Source: Spirochaetaceae bacterium (lineage in GTDB: Bacteria; Spirochaetota; Spirochaetia; Treponematales; Breznakiellaceae). Taken from it: a stretch of 33,926 nucleotides of DNA. The stretch lies in assembly GCA_031262035.1 (NCBI GenBank), contig JAISIL010000082.1:1-33926 (forward strand). Direction: 5' to 3'. Numbering within the stretch: position 1 is the first letter of the stretch; each line of letters begins with the position of its first letter. A model generated the notes under the pieces. The model worked only from the letters and a program-made list of their open reading frames with translations, had not been told where the DNA came from and ran no database searches. Below are positions 30,944 to 33,926 of the stretch, piece by piece. The translations under genes and the position numbers were made by a program.

Positions 30944-30944
30944 G

Positions 30945-31466
30945 CTATTCAATCCAGTCTACAAGCCCATCCTTTATGGGATGTGCTTCTTTTGTTGAGG
31001 CCGGTTTCCCAATGGCAATCGCTACACAGAAGGTATAACCGGCAGGGAATTTAAGCCTTTCGGCAAAGCCTGCACCCTTTGGGCCTAAAAAAGCCGTTTC
31101 GGGCATTCCCAAAATAACTGTTCCCAGACCAATTGAATGGGCGGCAAGGCAGATATTCTCGACACAGATGCCGACATCATGCCTGCCCCAACGGGTGCCG
31201 GGATTACAGGAAATGAAGAAGGCAAGCGGTGCATTATAGAAGATTTTTGTCTTCCCGCCCCAGACACGCCGGACCTCATCGTCTATTTCTTCTATAAGCC
31301 CCTTGTTTGTGCACACGGCAAAATGCCAGGGCTGGTCATTCTTCGCACTGGGCGCTTCCATACCGGCTTTTAACAGCGTCTCAATCTCCGCCTTTGTAGG
31401 CACATAATCAGTGTAATGCCTGATAGAGCGACGTTCGGAAATCGCTTTTAATACTTCGTTGTTCAT
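30945..31466 (-). CDS. Nitroreductase-family flavoprotein
   Basis: The 173-residue protein starts MNNEVLKAISERRSIRHYTD, the typical FMN-binding start of nitroreductases, with APSAKNDQPWHFAVC and a late GLGTVILGMPE. These enzymes reduce nitro-aromatics, quinones or flavins with NAD(P)H; the substrate is unknown. The start at 31466 follows AAGGAG by six bases. The longer frame to 31688 runs through a repeat and is rejected. The gene precedes the HMA frame by one base, so it is in the same operon as copA. Confidence 0.9.
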   Translation of the reverse strand: MNNEVLKAISERRSIRHYTDYVPTKAEIETLLKAGMEAPSAKNDQPWHFAVCTNKGLIEEIDDEVRRVWGGKTKIFYNAPLAFFISCNPGTRWGRHDVGICVENICLAAHSIGLGTVILGMPETAFLGPKGAGFAERLKFPAGYTFCVAIAIGKPASTKEAHPIKDGLVDWIE

Positions 31467-31498
31467 ATTCATCTCCTTATATATATTAAATAAATTTA

Positions 31499-31595
31499 CT
31501 CCTCCCCCCTCGCGGGGGAGGTTGGGTGGGGGGTGAATTGTAAAAACCTCATTCGTCCCCCTCCCCCAACCCCTCCCGCAAGGGGAGGGGGGCAA
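31499..31595. repeat. Inverted pair of C/G-rich repeats
   Basis: Two copies of a C-rich repeat of about 33 bases (CCTCCCC-TCGCGGG-GGAGG-TTGGG type) face each other at about 31499-31535 and 31557-31594, with about 20 bases between them. Each has its own short stem, and together they could form a long one. The longer nitroreductase frame translates this as PPSPCGRGWGRG and PPPNLPREGGGV, a known sign of repeat DNA in a false N-terminus. Confidence 0.8.
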
Positions 31596-31602
31596 AATTT
31601 CC

Positions 31603-32931
31603 CTACGACAATGCCGCCACGGCCGCACCGAATAGGCTGGCCTGTTCCACGGGTTGCATGACATAGCTTCTTGGGCCGTTTTTTGCAAGCAGGTGATGGA
31701 GGCTGGCGTCTAGGGCGCGGCGCATGCCTTTGTATATCATGTAGGTGGTGCCTTCTACGGCAATGCGAACGGGGGCAAAGGGGTCGGTGGTTTTACCGGG
31801 GCTCTGCCTTTCTATGCGCTCTACCATTGCGGCAACCACAGCGGCTGAAAAGATTGCAGCCCTTTCCGTTACCAGCGAGGTCAAATAGGCTATGGTTTGT
31901 CCTGCGGCGATTTCGTCTTTGCCAAGCAGGTTAAGGATGACATTGTTTGATTCAGCTTCACCACGCATCCATTCATTTAGCTGCCTTGTTTCCAGGGTCT
32001 TCATTGCCAAGAGTTCATCTTTTTTGGCAAATTCCAAAAGGCCGTCTTCTGCTGCATGCTTAAACACATGAAGGCAGAGGCCTCCCAGGTAGGCCCCCGA
32101 AGTGGATTTTTCCAGACGATACACGCCGGGCTCCTTGGTGCCGGCATCAAACTCATCATCAATATAACCAAGATAGCGGGGCTTCACATTACCTGTTTCG
32201 CAGACCACAATCTGCGGATTACTCGAATTTGCAAAGCCTATCTTTTTAATCTCTGTTTCCGGGTAGGCGGTGTTAAAGCCTGTTCCCAGAATGAAACCGA
32301 TGCAGGGGCCCTTTCCCGGAATTTCCGCCACACCGGAAAGCAGAGTCGCTGCGGTATCATTTAAGAGAGTGATTTTCGGCGGGGCCTTTATGCCGCGAGC
32401 CTTCAGGGCATCAATCACACCGGCCCCAATGGCCTTACCGATAAGCCCCGGTGCATTTATCTCCTTGCTTAATCCCAGAAGAATGCCGTCGGAATCTTTT
32501 GTAATTTCCATCGGATAGGAAAAAGTGAACCCGATACCGGCAGCTGCAGGGCAGGCTTCAAGGAGCGGAGCGATAAGACCGGCAATCTCGTTAAAGAAGG
32601 CGTCAGGCTCGACAATCCCCTTCCCTTTCGCACCGGGCATAGGCACCTTTGTTTCATTTTGGGTGAGCGCCTCGCCTTCTGCATTAAACTGCACAATGGC
32701 AGCCCGAAGGTTTGTTCCCCCGGCGTCAAGGGCTACAACAGGCTTCCCTGCCGGAAGGCCGGACAGAGGCTTGATATACGCAGGAATCATCGCCAGTGTA
32801 GAATCCTCGGCCTTTAGGCCGCGATCCATTTCGTTCAGAATATCCTGCACCAGAACTTCGCCATGGACTAAATCATAGTGAAAGCCATAGCTGCGGGCAA
32901 ATTCATTTAATATATTTACATCAAATTTCAT
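31603..32931 (-). CDS. Hexokinase (eukaryotic-type family)
   Basis: The 442-residue enzyme phosphorylates glucose or other hexoses with ATP to feed glycolysis. Motifs are VVALDAGGTNLRA (about 65-77, phosphate binding), FTFSYPME (136-142), TLLNDTAATLLSG with catalytic Asp192, FILGTGFNTAY and EKSTSGAYLGGL. This is the hexokinase family with the larger eukaryote-like fold, known also from Treponema. The length is normal. It starts one base after the NUDIX stop with no clear ribosome binding site, so translational coupling is likely. With PPDK it supports sugar fermentation. Confidence 0.92.
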   Translation of the reverse strand: MKFDVNILNEFARSYGFHYDLVHGEVLVQDILNEMDRGLKAEDSTLAMIPAYIKPLSGLPAGKPVVALDAGGTNLRAAIVQFNAEGEALTQNETKVPMPGAKGKGIVEPDAFFNEIAGLIAPLLEACPAAAGIGFTFSYPMEITKDSDGILLGLSKEINAPGLIGKAIGAGVIDALKARGIKAPPKITLLNDTAATLLSGVAEIPGKGPCIGFILGTGFNTAYPETEIKKIGFANSSNPQIVVCETGNVKPRYLGYIDDEFDAGTKEPGVYRLEKSTSGAYLGGLCLHVFKHAAEDGLLEFAKKDELLAMKTLETRQLNEWMRGEAESNNVILNLLGKDEIAAGQTIAYLTSLVTERAAIFSAAVVAAMVERIERQSPGKTTDPFAPVRIAVEGTTYMIYKGMRRALDASLHHLLAKNGPRSYVMQPVEQASLFGAAVAALS

Positions 32932-32932
32932 A

Positions 32933-33499
32933 TTACTTACTATAATACTTTTTTAGAAAATATTCAAGGGCATAGACATTATTGCTAAAGATGCCTCCCC
33001 GGGCAATTTCTTCGGGCAGCTTATCAGGCTTGATAAACAGAACTTCGGCTACTTCGTCTGTCTGAAAGTGTAAATCCTCTGCACACAAATCGAGCGCCTT
33101 TATATAGAAGACATCATCAGAGGAATAATAGAGAATATCTTTATAAAGATAGGAATTCCCGTAACTGGTAAGAAAATTGAGCTCTGCGCCGCCTGTAGTG
33201 CCGGGCAAATCGGCAAGGTCAATCCCGATTTCTTCAAGACATTCCCGCCTGGCCCCTTCCAAAGTGCCCTCCCCCATATCCACAAAGCCACCAGGCAAAT
33301 CAAGCCTCCCCTTCTCCGGCTCCTTCACCCGCCGCTCAAAAAGAACCCCCGCCTTTGTTTCTATGATGATGGCAGTAGAGGCCGCAACATTCTGGAAAAA
33401 GGTAAAATCGCAGGCCGAACAATGGAGGCACTTGTCATCGATAATTTCAAGCTCTTCAGCGCCACAGCGGGGACAATACCGGAAATCTTTGTAATCCAA
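32933..33499 (-). CDS. NUDIX hydrolase with N-terminal zinc ribbon
   Basis: The 188-residue protein has a zinc ribbon (YCPRCG, Cys9/Cys12; LHCSAC, Cys27/Cys30) followed by a NUDIX fold. The NUDIX box at about 71-93 has the expected residues: GFVDMGEGTLEGARRECLEE ending in IGI. It hydrolyses a nucleoside diphosphate linked to another group; NAD-type or ADP-sugar substrates are common for ribbon-bearing members. The start is TTG at 33499, supported by AAAGGAG six bases away. It leads directly into hexokinase. Confidence 0.92.
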   Translation of the reverse strand: MDYKDFRYCPRCGAEELEIIDDKCLHCSACDFTFFQNVAASTAIIIETKAGVLFERRVKEPEKGRLDLPGGFVDMGEGTLEGARRECLEEIGIDLADLPGTTGGAELNFLTSYGNSYLYKDILYYSSDDVFYIKALDLCAEDLHFQTDEVAEVLFIKPDKLPEEIARGGIFSNNVYALEYFLKKYYSK

Positions 33500-33517
33500 A
33501 TCTTACTCCTTTTTTTA

Positions 33518-33626
33518 CAACCACGAATAACACGAATCGGCTTCGCCGACACGAATAATCTACGATAAGTAAGCAAAAATTCGTGTGATTTGCCGTAGGC
33601 AATATCATTCGTGTTATTCGTGGTTG
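33518..33626. mobile_element. MITE-like element with perfect 20 bp terminal inverted repeats
   Basis: CAACCACGAATAACACGAAT at 33518-33537 is the exact inverse of 33607-33626. Nested inverted parts lie inside (CGGCTTCGCCG; ACACGAAT at 33549-33556 against ATTCGTGT at 33579-33586). At 109 bases it encodes nothing. Related copies are at 22248-22351 and, shortened, at 28656-28708. It lies between the CDF gene end and the NUDIX gene. Confidence 0.9.
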
Positions 33627-33635
33627 TTTTTCTTC

Positions 33636-33926
33636 CTACTTACTAACCCCATACTGTTCCCCCGCCCGGTTATCTCCGTAGGGTTCTACATGTACCACAA
33701 TATCGAAGACATCGCTGAGAGCATTACGGATTGCCTTTTCGACATTGACTGCAATGCCGTGGGCTTCTCGCACAGTGATGTCGGGCTGGACCTCAATGTC
33801 GATGTCTATATCCCAGAGGCCGCCGGTTTTGCGCATTCGGGTGCGGTGCGGGTTTTTAACCCCTTCTACTGCCTTTACTGCGGTAAACACCAAGTTATAC
33901 GATTCATCAGTTGCACCGCCGTCCAT
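33636..33926 (-). CDS. Cation diffusion facilitator, C-terminal part (truncated by window edge)
   Basis: The visible 96 residues end the cytoplasmic dimerisation domain (ZT_dimer) of a CDF family metal exporter: VFTAVKAVEGVKNPHRTRMR, LWDIDIDIEVQPDITVREAH and IRNALSDVFDIVVHVEPYGD. The membrane part lies outside the window on the plus-coordinate side, and the first visible Met is probably internal. CDF proteins export Zn, Fe, Mn or similar ions by proton exchange. With copA in the same direction, the region has two metal-handling genes. Confidence 0.88.
   Translation of the reverse strand: MDGGATDESYNLVFTAVKAVEGVKNPHRTRMRKTGGLWDIDIDIEVQPDITVREAHGIAVNVEKAIRNALSDVFDIVVHVEPYGDNRAGEQYGVSK

Noticed and set aside
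31467-31688. N-terminal extension of the nitroreductase
   Set aside because: It translates repeat DNA (PPSPCGRGWG, PPPNLPREGG) and overlaps the end of the hexokinase gene; the AAGGAG site supports 31466.

Overview
The window looks like chromosomal DNA of an anaerobic, host-associated or digester spirochaete, most likely a Treponema relative. This is inference from gene content: a eukaryotic-type hexokinase beside pyruvate phosphate dikinase, an AAA-ATPase-like/PD-(D/E)XK (DUF1703-type) protein, large repeat lipoproteins with loose spirochaetal lipoboxes, a LoaP-like NusG paralogue, many toxin-antitoxin (TA) modules and many dispersed palindromic repeats. I saw no rRNA, tRNA or CRISPR array.

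Layout. (1) 1-7.6 kb is accessory and partly AT-rich. It holds the tail of an Rpn-like nuclease gene, an MBL-fold hydrolase with an unknown partner, a 1309-residue repeat lipoprotein divergent from an XRE regulator, an AbrB/PIN TA pair and a YafQ-type TA pair. (2) 7.6-13.9 kb is housekeeping: an RluA-type pseudouridine synthase, ribonuclease Z, a metallophosphoesterase, a ParB/DUF4032-like protein and ppdK. (3) 14-22.1 kb holds the DUF1703-type protein, a second XRE regulator divergent from two tandem lipoproteins (the second ends in seven RCC1-like repeats), and small unknown genes including a zinc-ribbon protein. (4) 22.1-25.5 kb is repeat-rich with a PIN TA pair, a HigBA-type pair and a Fic protein lacking its catalytic histidine. 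(5) 25.5-33.9 kb holds an EamA transporter, a SPOR/RlpA-like envelope protein, a NusG paralogue, a small membrane protein, a split copper ATPase, a nitroreductase, hexokinase, a NUDIX hydrolase and the end of a CDF transporter.

Most interesting points. First, the copper ATPase is split at a run of ten A. The zero frame gives a stand-alone CopZ-like HMA protein, while a -1 shift gives a normal-length CopA of about 745 residues. Second, both XRE/lipoprotein loci have the same divergent promoter design: opposed promoters share one -35 box, and a small inverted repeat sits at the same place (spacer positions 9-11) in the lipoprotein promoter. This suggests a duplicated self-regulating surface-lipoprotein module. 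Third, several genes, mostly regulators, toxins and antitoxins, have a -10 box 6-8 bases before ATG and no ribosome binding site, suggesting leaderless mRNAs. Fourth, several palindromic repeat families occur between genes and inside coding sequences (rluA-type gene, copA), in frame.
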